NCBI RefSeq assembly: GCF_011089875.1
Contig: NZ_JAANAS010000116.1
Coordinates: forward strand, 1-64,000
From: Psychroflexus maritimus
GTDB taxonomy: Bacteria; Bacteroidota; Bacteroidia; Flavobacteriales; Flavobacteriaceae
Direction: 5' to 3'
DNA: 64,000 nucleotides
Under the pieces are notes generated by a model. It saw only the letters and a program-made list of their open reading frames with translations, did not search any database and was not told where the DNA came from. How positions within the stretch are numbered: the first letter of the stretch is position 1; every line of letters starts with the position of its first letter. The position numbers were made by a program, and so were the translations under genes. Positions 1 through 8,097 of the stretch are shown here, one piece after another.

Positions 1-282
1 GTTTCTTTAATCGATTACCCAAAATTCTTCACTCCAAATGAAGATGGATTTAATGATTCTTGGAATATAATTGGATTAGCTAATCAAAGTAATGCTAAGA
101 TTTACATCTTCGATCGTTATGGGAAACTGCTCAAGCAATTAAGTCCAAGTAGTGAAGGATGGGATGGAACTTATAACGGTAAGCCCATGCCCAGTAATGA
201 TTACTGGTTCAAAGTAGAATACACCGACCCCAGAACAGGAAACAGAAAGACCTTTAAGTCGAATTTTACGTTGAAGAGGTAA
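1..282 (+). CDS. C-terminal fragment of a T9SS type B (CHU_C) secreted protein
   Basis: Frame 1 is open from the first base to a TAA ending at 282, giving the last 93 residues of a protein that begins outside the window. It starts with FFTPNEDGFND and continues with IYIFDRYGKLLKQL, GWDGTYNGKPMPSNDYWF and a final FTLKR. These are the hallmarks of the gliding-motility-associated C-terminal domain, used in Bacteroidetes as a type B sorting signal for the type IX secretion system. The signal directs the protein through the outer membrane. The cargo part is not visible, so its function is unknown. It does not look like part of the sugar operon that starts 590 bases downstream. Confidence 0.9.
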   Translation, partial: VSLIDYPKFFTPNEDGFNDSWNIIGLANQSNAKIYIFDRYGKLLKQLSPSSEGWDGTYNGKPMPSNDYWFKVEYTDPRTGNRKTFKSNFTLKR

Positions 283-640
283 AGCCCTAAAAGCCCCTCC
301 CTAGCCCTCCCCAAAGGGGAGGGAACTAAGCCCCCTAACCCCCGAAGGGGAGACTTAAAAAGCAGAACGTGATTAGCATGATGCGGCACCTCGTTTCTCG
401 GTGTGACAAAACCCTCATTAACTTGTCATTCCGGAAAATTCCCCATCCTCATTGAACTGTCATTCCGGAAAATTTCCCCATCCTCATTGAACTGTCATTC
501 CGGAAAATTTCCTAAGAAATTTATCCGGAATCTCTCCGTAATGAAAACACAAATAAACTACCTAACCAAAGACATGTTCAGAATTCCAATCCATAAGATT
601 CCGCATCTCGTTATCGCTCGTGCGGAATGACAAAAGGAAG
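283..640. repeat. Block of GC-rich interspersed repeats (intergenic)
   Basis: This gene-free stretch holds at least three repeat types. A hairpin-forming GC-rich element lies at about 286-355, with CCCTCCCC (305-312) facing GGGGAGGG (316-323) and CCCC (340-343) facing GGGG (347-350). Three head-to-tail copies of a 34-35 base unit containing TGTCATTCCGGAAAATT start at 424, 458 and 493. Two related hairpins end in TGACAAAA: one near 384-411, and one at 599-633 with TTCCGCA facing TGCGGAA. Similar elements are common in intergenic DNA of Flavobacteria, from memory. The local GC content is clearly above that of the surrounding genes. I see no credible gene in the block. Confidence 0.75.
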
Positions 641-771
641 GGGAAGTGCGGTATCTCCCCGCAATGAGAACAAAACTATCAATTCAAAAATAAATATCAA
701 CATCTAACGTTATAGTAACTCATAACCAAGAATATGACCTGCAAAAAATTTTAAAAAATAAAGATTTCATC

Positions 772-779
772 TATATTTG
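772..779 (+). promoter_or_regulatory. Probable -7 promoter element of the maltose operon
   Basis: TATATTTG matches the Bacteroidetes -7 consensus TAnnTTTG. No convincing TTTG was seen at the -33 position. The start site would fall near 785, leaving a leader of roughly 90 bases before the first gene. Confidence 0.5.
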
Positions 780-873
780 TTATTGAATTTTGAGAACTTA
801 TACTTTTACTTCCAATTTGAGATAGGTTTTTTTTGAAATTCGAAAAGCTTATCGTTAATTAAAACGAGACGAT

Positions 874-2256
874 ATGCAAAAGCGTAAACTGAGTTTTTTG
901 GAAATCTGGAACATGAGTTTCGGTTTCTTAGGAATTCAAATGGGGTTTGCTTTGCAAAATGCAAATGCAAGTCGTATTTTACAAACTTTTGGTGCCGATG
1001 TGCATCAGCTTTCATGGTTTTGGATCATTGCTCCTTTAATGGGACTAATTGTTCAACCTATTGTTGGTTATTATAGCGATAAAACTTGGTCTAAGAAATT
1101 AGGACGTAGGCGTCCTTATTTTTTAGCGGGAGCTTTATTTGCTTCGTTGGGTCTAATTTTTATGCCTCAAGCCGATATTTTTGTCGCATTCCTTCCTGCT
1201 TTGTGGGTGGGAGCTGGTTTCTTAATGATTATGGATGCTTCATTCAATGTGGCAATGGAGCCCTTTCGTGCTTTAGTTGCCGATAATCTTAGAAACGACC
1301 AACGAACACTTGGTTTTAGTGTACAAACCGCACTTATTGGAATCGGAGCTGTGGTTGGATCCTGGTTGCCTTATGCCTTAGCAAACTTTTTTAATATTTC
1401 TTCAAAAGCTTCAGATGGAGCTATTCCTCCTAATTTAATTTGGTCGTTTGTAATTGGAGCCTTGATTTTAGTAGCTTCAATTTTGGTGACGGTTATTTTT
1501 ACCAAAGAATATTCGCCGGAAGAAATGAAAGCGATAGAAAAAGCCAAAGCGAAGAAATTTGATGAAATTGAGGAAGTAGATTTACCGGAGTCGAAATTAA
1601 CTGATGTGTTTTCAGATTTTATGAAAATGCCATCAACTATGCGCCAATTAAGTTGGGTGCAATTTTTCTCTTGGTTTGGACTTTTTGGAATGTGGGTATT
1701 TACAACACCCGCCATAGCCCAACACATTTACGGTTTACCTGTTTCTGATTCTTCTAGCGAAACTTATAATGAAGCTGGCGATTGGGTAGGCGTTTTGTTT
1801 GGTGTGTATAATTTAATTTCAGCTGGTTTTGCTTTTGCTTTACCAAGTATTGCTAACAAGTTAGGAAGAAAAATCACCCATTCTATTGCCTTATTAATCG
1901 GTGGACTAGGCCTAATTTCAATTTATTTTATGCCGAACGAATTATGGCTTATTGCGCCTATGATTGCTATTGGTATTGCTTGGGCAAGTATTTTAGCTAT
2001 GCCGTATGCCATTTTAGCGGGAAGTATTAATCCTAAAAAAATGGGGGTTTATATGGGGATTTTCAATTTTTTTATTGTGATTCCTCAGATTGTTAACGCT
2101 CTAATTGGCGGACCCTTAGTGAAATACGCTTACGGAGATCAGGCTATTTTTGCCTTAGTCACCGCAGGAGTTAGTTTAATCATTGCTGCTATTCTAGCAT
2201 TAAAAGTCAATGATGTAGATGATGAAAACGAATTAGAATTAGAATTAGATGAGTAA
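874..2256 (+). CDS. MFS sugar transporter (SLC45/GPH-like), probable maltose importer
   Basis: This 460-residue polytopic inner-membrane protein should import an intact disaccharide, most likely maltose, by cation symport. The N-terminus (KLSFLEIWNMSFGFLG) and the loop 2-3 sequence ending in GRRRPY (about residues 77-82) are typical of the SLC45-like MFS transporters found in Bacteroidetes alpha-glucan loci. A hydrophilic central loop lies near residues 205-245 and the C-terminus is very acidic. It is the first gene of a seven-gene run, and its stop overlaps the next start by 8 bases. The substrate is inferred from the adjacent maltose phosphorylase and phosphoglucomutase genes, not from the sequence itself. 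Confidence 0.85.
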   Translation: MQKRKLSFLEIWNMSFGFLGIQMGFALQNANASRILQTFGADVHQLSWFWIIAPLMGLIVQPIVGYYSDKTWSKKLGRRRPYFLAGALFASLGLIFMPQADIFVAFLPALWVGAGFLMIMDASFNVAMEPFRALVADNLRNDQRTLGFSVQTALIGIGAVVGSWLPYALANFFNISSKASDGAIPPNLIWSFVIGALILVASILVTVIFTKEYSPEEMKAIEKAKAKKFDEIEEVDLPESKLTDVFSDFMKMPSTMRQLSWVQFFSWFGLFGMWVFTTPAIAQHIYGLPVSDSSSETYNEAGDWVGVLFGVYNLISAGFAFALPSIANKLGRKITHSIALLIGGLGLISIYFMPNELWLIAPMIAIGIAWASILAMPYAILAGSINPKKMGVYMGIFNFFIVIPQIVNALIGGPLVKYAYGDQAIFALVTAGVSLIIAAILALKVNDVDDENELELELDE

Positions 2257-2902
2257 AAAAGCAATTATTTTTGATTTGGATGGAGTTATTGTGGATACTG
2301 CAAAATTTCACTTTTTGGCGTGGAGAGATTTAGCTAATAAACTCGGAATAGACTTCACTGAAAAAGAAAATGAACAGTTGAAAGGCGTGAGTAGAGTACG
2401 TTCTTTAGAAAAAATTTTGGCCTGGGGAAATAAAGAACTTTCTTCGGAAGATTTTGAGCAGTACATGCAAGAAAAAAATGAAAACTATTTGAAGTATGTG
2501 GACCAACTTACGCAAGCTGATATTCTTCCTGATGTTCACAAACGTTTGGAAGAATTAAAACAAAAACAACACCCTATTGCATTAGGTTCGGCAAGTAAAA
2601 ACGCAAGACGAATTTTAAAGCAAATGCAACTTACTCATTATTTTGATGCGATTGTTGATGGCAATGAAGTCACCAAAGCGAAACCCGATCCAGAAGTGTT
2701 TTTGAAAGCAGCCGAACTATTAAAGGCTTCTCCAGAAGATGCAGTTGTTTTTGAAGATTCTGTAGCTGGTGTTCAAGCGGCTAATCAAGCGCAGATGCTA
2801 AGTGTGGGTATTGGAGAAAAATCGGTTTTAGGTGAAGCTGATTATGTATTTAAGGATTTTACTGAAATATCAGATAAGGTTTTTCAGCAAATAACAAATT
2901 AA
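2249..2902 (+). CDS. pgmB: Beta-phosphoglucomutase (HAD superfamily)
   Basis: The enzyme converts beta-glucose-1-phosphate, released by maltose phosphorylase, to glucose-6-phosphate in the cytoplasm. The HAD motif FDLDGVIVDT places the nucleophile at Asp9 and the general acid/base at Asp11. The AKPDPEVF motif supplies the conserved lysine near residue 144, and FEDSVAGVQAA is the fourth HAD motif. At 217 residues it has the usual length, with a helical cap domain after the first motif. It overlaps the transporter gene by 8 bases and lies 18 bases before the GH65 gene, so the three are almost certainly co-translated. This neighbourhood separates it from other HAD phosphatases. Confidence 0.93.
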   Translation: MSKKAIIFDLDGVIVDTAKFHFLAWRDLANKLGIDFTEKENEQLKGVSRVRSLEKILAWGNKELSSEDFEQYMQEKNENYLKYVDQLTQADILPDVHKRLEELKQKQHPIALGSASKNARRILKQMQLTHYFDAIVDGNEVTKAKPDPEVFLKAAELLKASPEDAVVFEDSVAGVQAANQAQMLSVGIGEKSVLGEADYVFKDFTEISDKVFQQITN

Positions 2903-2920
2903 CAAAATAAAATTATTCAA

Positions 2921-5230
2921 ATGAATCAAGTATATATCACTCCCAATGAATGGTCTGTTATTGAAGAAGGTTTTAATGCGGAACGCGTTATGTCTTCAGA
3001 AAGCTTATTCAGTTTAGGAAATGGCGCCATGGGACAACGTGCTAATTTTGAAGAAAATTACTCTGGTGAAACTTTTCAAGGAAGTTATATAGGCGGGGTT
3101 TATTATCCTGACAAAACCCGTGTGGGTTGGTGGAAAAATGGATATCCTGAGTATTTTGCCAAGGTTCTTAATGCGCCCAACTGGATTGGAATTCGTGTTT
3201 TAGTGAACAATTGCGAACTGGATTTGAATACTTGCCAGAAAATTTCTAATTTCAAGCGTGAGTTAAATATGAAAGAAGGTTGGCACAAAAGAAGCTTCCA
3301 AGCTATTTTAGAAAATGGCATTGAAGTGAAAGTAGAAGCGCTTCGATTTCTGAGTTTATCACATGATGAAGCTGGAGCCATCAATTATCAAGTAACTCCA
3401 ATTCATCAATCGGCTGAAATTACTTTTATTCCTTATTTGGACGCTGGCATTAAAAACCAAGACTCCAATTGGGATGATCAATTCTGGGAAATCACCAATG
3501 TTGAAAACACTACCAATCAAGCTTTTATTGAATCGCATACCTTAAAAACGCTTTACCATGTAGGAACTTTTATGGAATCGAAGTTGTTTTTGAACAACGA
3601 AATTCAAGCCATACAACCGCAAGTTGAAAAATCAAAATCGCATGTAGCTTTTCATTATTCGGTAGCTGTTGAAGCTGGTCAAACGGCCAGTATTCAAAAG
3701 TTTGCAGGTTATGTTACTTCCTTAAATCACGATGCTTCTCAATTAATTGATGCTTCAAAAAATGTACTGAATGAAGTCACTTCCATTGGTTTTGAAGGCC
3801 TTTTACAAGAACAAATTGAGGCTTGGGCCAACATTTGGGAAATGAGTGATATTGTTATTGAAGGCGATGTGAAAGCACAACAAGGCATTCGATTTAATAT
3901 TTTTCAGTTGAATCAAACCTATTCGGGTAAAGACGAACGCTTAAATATAGGTCCTAAAGGATTTACAGGAGAAAAATACGGCGGAAGTACCTATTGGGAT
4001 ACAGAAGCTTATTGCTTGCCGTTTTATATGGCGACAAAAAATCAGGAGGTGGCTAAAAACCTATTGATTTATCGCTACAATCATTTGGATAAAGCCATTG
4101 AAAATGCTGAAAAGCTCGGATTCAAAAACGGTGCGGCTTTGTATCCTATGGTTACAATGAATGGGGAAGAATCGCATAATGAATGGGAAATTACCTTTGA
4201 AGAAATTCACCGTAACGGAGCCATTGCTTTTGCTATTTTTAACTACCACCGCTTTACAGGAGATTATTCGTACATTCCTGAAATGGGAATGGAAGTACTC
4301 ATCGGGATTGCTCGTTTTTGGCAACAACGGGTGAATTATTCAGAAGACAAGAAAAAATATGTAATGCTTGGCGTTACAGGGCCTAATGAATACGAAAATA
4401 ACGTAAACAACAATTGGTACACCAATTATATTGCCAAATGGTGTATGGAGTACATGCTTGAAAATTTAGCCATTCTGGCGAAAGATTTTGCTTCAGATTA
4501 CAAACGTATTCTGAAAAAAACCAAGCTTAAAGATGAAGAAATTGAGGCGATGAAAGAAATTTCAGCCAATATGTATTTCCCTTATTCTGAAAAATACGAT
4601 GTGTATTTACAGCAAGATGGATTTTTAGATAAAGATATTGCTACCGTAGATCAGTTGAATCAAGAAGAACGGCCAATTAATCAATTTTGGTCGTGGGATA
4701 GAATTTTGCGTTCGCCTTATATCAAACAGGCAGATACCTTACAAGGATTTTACTTTTTTGAAGACCAATTCAGTAAAGAAGAATTAGAAAAACACTTCGA
4801 TTTCTATGAGCCATTAACGGTTCATGAATCTTCCTTATCGCCTTGTGTACATTCCGTGCAAGCTGCCAAATTAGGAAGAATGGAACAAGCTTATGAATTC
4901 TACTTGAGAACCTCGCGTTTAGATTTAGACGACTACAACAGGGAGGTTGATGAAGGTTGCCACATTACAAGTATGGCGGGAACTTGGATGAGTATTGTAG
5001 AAGGTTTTGGAGGAATGCGTGTAAAAGATAATGCCTTGCATTTTGAACCACAAATTCCTGAAAACTGGAAATCTTATACCTTTAAAGTGAATTTTAGAAA
5101 CACTGTTTTAAGTATTCAAATTACTCAAGATGGCTTTGAAATTTCAGCCGACAAAGAAGTGAAAGAAAGCATTAAGGTGTTTGGTAAAGAAATTTCGCCA
5201 GTAATCACCACTCAAAAAGTAAATTCATAA
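2921..5230 (+). CDS. GH65 maltose phosphorylase family glycoside phosphorylase
   Basis: This 769-residue cytoplasmic enzyme probably splits maltose with phosphate into glucose and beta-glucose-1-phosphate. It has the GH65 layout: an N-terminal beta-sandwich to about residue 270, a linker, an (alpha/alpha)6 barrel from about 300 to 650, and a small C-terminal domain. In the motif GVTGPNEYENNVNNN, Glu490 sits where GH65 phosphorylases have their catalytic acid. No signal peptide is visible, which fits a cytoplasmic phosphorolysis route. The next gene, the mutase upstream and the transporter complete the pathway. Kojibiose or trehalose phosphorylase activity cannot be excluded from sequence alone, but the alpha-glucan context favours maltose. 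Confidence 0.9.
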   Translation: MNQVYITPNEWSVIEEGFNAERVMSSESLFSLGNGAMGQRANFEENYSGETFQGSYIGGVYYPDKTRVGWWKNGYPEYFAKVLNAPNWIGIRVLVNNCELDLNTCQKISNFKRELNMKEGWHKRSFQAILENGIEVKVEALRFLSLSHDEAGAINYQVTPIHQSAEITFIPYLDAGIKNQDSNWDDQFWEITNVENTTNQAFIESHTLKTLYHVGTFMESKLFLNNEIQAIQPQVEKSKSHVAFHYSVAVEAGQTASIQKFAGYVTSLNHDASQLIDASKNVLNEVTSIGFEGLLQEQIEAWANIWEMSDIVIEGDVKAQQGIRFNIFQLNQTYSGKDERLNIGPKGFTGEKYGGSTYWDTEAYCLPFYMATKNQEVAKNLLIYRYNHLDKAIENAEKLGFKNGAALYPMVTMNGEESHNEWEITFEEIHRNGAIAFAIFNYHRFTGDYSYIPEMGMEVLIGIARFWQQRVNYSEDKKKYVMLGVTGPNEYENNVNNNWYTNYIAKWCMEYMLENLAILAKDFASDYKRILKKTKLKDEEIEAMKEISANMYFPYSEKYDVYLQQDGFLDKDIATVDQLNQEERPINQFWSWDRILRSPYIKQADTLQGFYFFEDQFSKEELEKHFDFYEPLTVHESSLSPCVHSVQAAKLGRMEQAYEFYLRTSRLDLDDYNREVDEGCHITSMAGTWMSIVEGFGGMRVKDNALHFEPQIPENWKSYTFKVNFRNTVLSIQITQDGFEISADKEVKESIKVFGKEISPVITTQKVNS

Positions 5231-7086
5231 TGAAGAAATTAATTGTATTCAGTCTCTTTGTATTTGCCTCTATTCAAGCTTTTGCTCAAATTGAACGAGT
5301 TGAACCACCACATTGGTGGGCAGATATGAAGTATCATGAAATTGAGTTGATGTTTTATGGTGAAAATTTAGGCGACTATAAAGTGGATGTTTCGGATGGT
5401 GAAATCACTTCGGTAGCTTCAGCCGATAGCCCAAATTACCTTTTTGTGACTTGGAATACAAAAGGAATTTCGACTAAAACAGTAGAATTCGATTTCAAAA
5501 AAAAGCGAAAAACTCTTTTTACACACCAATTTGAATTGAAAAAGCGAACTGATAATTCAGCAGAAAGACAGGGTTTTACAAGTGAAGACGCTATTTATTT
5601 AATCACCCCCGATCGTTTTGCCAACGCCAATCCTGATAACGACATTGTTGAGGAAATGCGTGAGAAAAAGCTTGACCGCGCTGATGATTATGCACGTCAC
5701 GGTGGTGATATTCAAGGAATAATTCAGCATTTAGATTATGTAGAAGATATGGGCTTTACAGCGCTTTGGCCAAGTCCGTTATTGGAAAATGATATGGACG
5801 AAGCTTCTTATCACGGCTATGCCATTACCGATTTTTACCGTGTTGACCCGCGTTTTGGAACCCTTGAAGAATACAAAGAATTAGTTGAAAAAGCCAACGA
5901 AAAAGAGGTAAAAATCATCATGGATATGGTGGCTAATCATTGTGGATCAGGGCATTGGTGGATGGAAGATTTGCCGTTTTCAAATTGGTTAAATTACCAA
6001 GAACTTTATGAAGGAGGTAAAGAAGCTCCGAATTCCAGTCATAAACGTACCGTAAATCAGGATCCTTACGCCTCTGATTACGATACCGATATGATGAAAA
6101 AAGGATGGTTTGTACAAACTATGCCCGATTTGAATCAAAAAAATAAATTCATGGCAAGGTATTTAATTCAAAATTCCTTGTGGTGGGTGGAAGAATTAGG
6201 TTTACAAGGAATTAGACAAGATACTTATCCGTATCCAGACAAGCAATTTTTGTCAGATTGGGCAGGTACCATTATGGAGGAATATCCTAACTTTAATATT
6301 GTAGGCGAAGAATGGTCTTACAATCCTTTAATTGTAGGGTATTGGCAAGATGGTCAGCAAAATTTTGATGGATACCAATCCAATTTGAAATCGGTGATGG
6401 ATTTTCCTATGCAAGGAGCAATCATTAATGGATTAAAAGAAGACGAAGAAAGTTGGGGTAATGGATTGACAAAAATTTACGAAGCCTTGGCTAACGATTT
6501 TTATTATCCCAATCCCTTAGATGTGATGGTTTTTGCCGATAACCATGATAAAAGTCGAATTTTTACGCAATTGGATGGCGATATTGAATTAAATAAAATG
6601 GCGATGGCTCTTTTGCTTAGTCTTCCTAGAACTCCTCAAATTTACTATGGAACTGAAATTTTAATGGAGGATTTTGATAATCCAGGCGATCACGGTTTGA
6701 TTAGAACCGATTTTCCTGGAGGTTGGGAAGGTGATGAAGTAAATGTATTTACCGAAACTGGACTTAGCCCAGAGCAATTAGATTTTAAACACTATTTGAG
6801 GGATTTATTGAAGTTTAGAAAATCTTCTAAAGCCCTACAAATTGGAAAAGCTAAGCATTTTGAGCCTTTTGACGGAATGTATTTTTTATTTAGAATACAT
6901 GAAGAAGAAGTGGTACTCACCGTGATTAATAAAAATGAAGTGGCTCAACAAGTAGATTTGAAGCGTTTTGCAGAATTAAAATTGAATGGGAAAAAATTTA
7001 TAGACTTAGGCTCAGGCCATTCTTTCATTTGGAAAGAAGATCTAGAGTTAAATCACGGAGTTCATCTATTTACCTCTAAAAAATAA
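5230..7086 (+). CDS. SusA-like GH13 neopullulanase/cyclomaltodextrinase, exported
   Basis: A 618-residue alpha-amylase-family enzyme with a signal peptide (about residues 1-19, ending AFAQ), so it acts in the periplasm. The segment after it (VEPPHWWADMKYHEIELMFYG) is the N-terminal beta domain typical of SusA-type neopullulanases, and the length matches SusA closely. Catalytic residues can be placed in the GH13 motifs: nucleophile Asp331 (GIRQDTYPYP), acid/base Glu360 (VGEEW) and transition-state stabiliser Asp440 (FADNHDKSR). Its role would be to cut imported maltodextrins to smaller sugars. The start codon overlaps the phosphorylase stop by one base (TAATG), which indicates translational coupling. 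Confidence 0.92.
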   Translation: MKKLIVFSLFVFASIQAFAQIERVEPPHWWADMKYHEIELMFYGENLGDYKVDVSDGEITSVASADSPNYLFVTWNTKGISTKTVEFDFKKKRKTLFTHQFELKKRTDNSAERQGFTSEDAIYLITPDRFANANPDNDIVEEMREKKLDRADDYARHGGDIQGIIQHLDYVEDMGFTALWPSPLLENDMDEASYHGYAITDFYRVDPRFGTLEEYKELVEKANEKEVKIIMDMVANHCGSGHWWMEDLPFSNWLNYQELYEGGKEAPNSSHKRTVNQDPYASDYDTDMMKKGWFVQTMPDLNQKNKFMARYLIQNSLWWVEELGLQGIRQDTYPYPDKQFLSDWAGTIMEEYPNFNIVGEEWSYNPLIVGYWQDGQQNFDGYQSNLKSVMDFPMQGAIINGLKEDEESWGNGLTKIYEALANDFYYPNPLDVMVFADNHDKSRIFTQLDGDIELNKMAMALLLSLPRTPQIYYGTEILMEDFDNPGDHGLIRTDFPGGWEGDEVNVFTETGLSPEQLDFKHYLRDLLKFRKSSKALQIGKAKHFEPFDGMYFLFRIHEEEVVLTVINKNEVAQQVDLKRFAELKLNGKKFIDLGSGHSFIWKEDLELNHGVHLFTSKK

Positions 7087-7090
7087 ACCT

Positions 7091-8095
7091 ATGAAAATCG
7101 TATGTTTATCTCTTTTTTCATTATTTTTCCTAGCCTCGTGTAAACAAGAAAAAGTTTCAACTGAAAATAAAACAAAAGAAGTTGTTGCAGTTCAAAAAGA
7201 TTTTGCAGAAGTAGATAGCGTTTTTCTTTCAGCAGGAAAATTATACCGTATTGAAAATTTTGAATCTAATTTTGTGAGTAGCAGAAATATTGATGTTTGG
7301 GTTCCTGATAATTATTCAGCTACTACAGCTTATGCCACTTTGTATATGCACGACGCACAGATGTTGTTCGATTCTACTTCTACTTGGAACAAACAAGAAT
7401 GGAAAGTTGACGAAACACTAAGTCGTTTAATGAAGGAAGAAAAAATTAAACCCACTATTGTTGTTGGTATGTGGAATGTTAATGAAGACCGGCATACGGA
7501 TTACTTTCCACAGCAAGCTTGGGAAAATCTTTCCGACTCAACTCGTCAAGCTGTTTTAGATAAAAATCATGCGCAAAGCGAAACACTTTTTAGCAAGGAA
7601 ATTAATTCTGATAACTATATTAAGTTTATTACCGAAGAAGTTTTGCCTTTGGTAGAAACCAACTTCAATGTAAGTCGAAACTTGAAAGATCGAGCTGTTG
7701 CAGGTTCAAGTATGGGCGGATTGATTTCTTGGTACACGGTCTTAGAAAAACCAAACTTGTTCAGTACAGCCATTTGCTTATCAACGCATTGGCCTGGTGC
7801 CATGCCAATTGAAAATAACCCTATTCCAGACGAATTTTTTAGCTACATCAAAGAAAATTTACCAAAGGCACCGAGCAATCATAAATTTTATTTTGACTTT
7901 GGAACGGAAACTTTGGATGCGTTGTATCCGCCTTTTGAAGAAAAAGTGAATGAAGTTTTTGCTTCCAAAAATTATAAGGAGGCGTCTTTTAGAAACCTAA
8001 AATTTGAAGGAACAGGCCATAGCGAAAATGCTTGGAATCAACGTTTACATATTCCGTTAGAATTTGCTTTACATCCAGAACCATCAATTGATTAG
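7091..8095 (+). CDS. Lipoprotein alpha/beta-hydrolase, putative esterase D family
   Basis: A 334-residue protein with a lipobox (FLASC, Cys17), so it is probably anchored in the outer or inner membrane and faces the periplasm. The fold is an alpha/beta hydrolase of the putative-esterase type. The nucleophile elbow is GSSMGG with Ser207, and a late histidine sits in EGTGHSENAWNQRL near residue 313. The natural substrate is unknown. Its position between two glycoside hydrolase genes, with gaps of 4 and 2 bases, suggests it removes acyl groups from glucans or otherwise serves the maltodextrin pathway. That role is inference from neighbours only. Confidence 0.85.
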   Translation: MKIVCLSLFSLFFLASCKQEKVSTENKTKEVVAVQKDFAEVDSVFLSAGKLYRIENFESNFVSSRNIDVWVPDNYSATTAYATLYMHDAQMLFDSTSTWNKQEWKVDETLSRLMKEEKIKPTIVVGMWNVNEDRHTDYFPQQAWENLSDSTRQAVLDKNHAQSETLFSKEINSDNYIKFITEEVLPLVETNFNVSRNLKDRAVAGSSMGGLISWYTVLEKPNLFSTAICLSTHWPGAMPIENNPIPDEFFSYIKENLPKAPSNHKFYFDFGTETLDALYPPFEEKVNEVFASKNYKEASFRNLKFEGTGHSENAWNQRLHIPLEFALHPEPSID

Positions 8096-8097
8096 TT

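Noticed and set aside
424-510. Possible CRISPR array (three similar units)
   Set aside because: The units are directly joined at 34-35 bases with no unique spacers, and no cas genes are present.
403-630. 75-codon frame on the plus strand
   Set aside because: It runs through the tandem GTCATTCCGG repeats and a hairpin, and its repeating peptide mirrors the DNA repeats. Not a gene.
874-2256. Minus-strand frames inside the transporter and other genes
   Set aside because: They are low-complexity shadows of the real genes with no recognisable domains.
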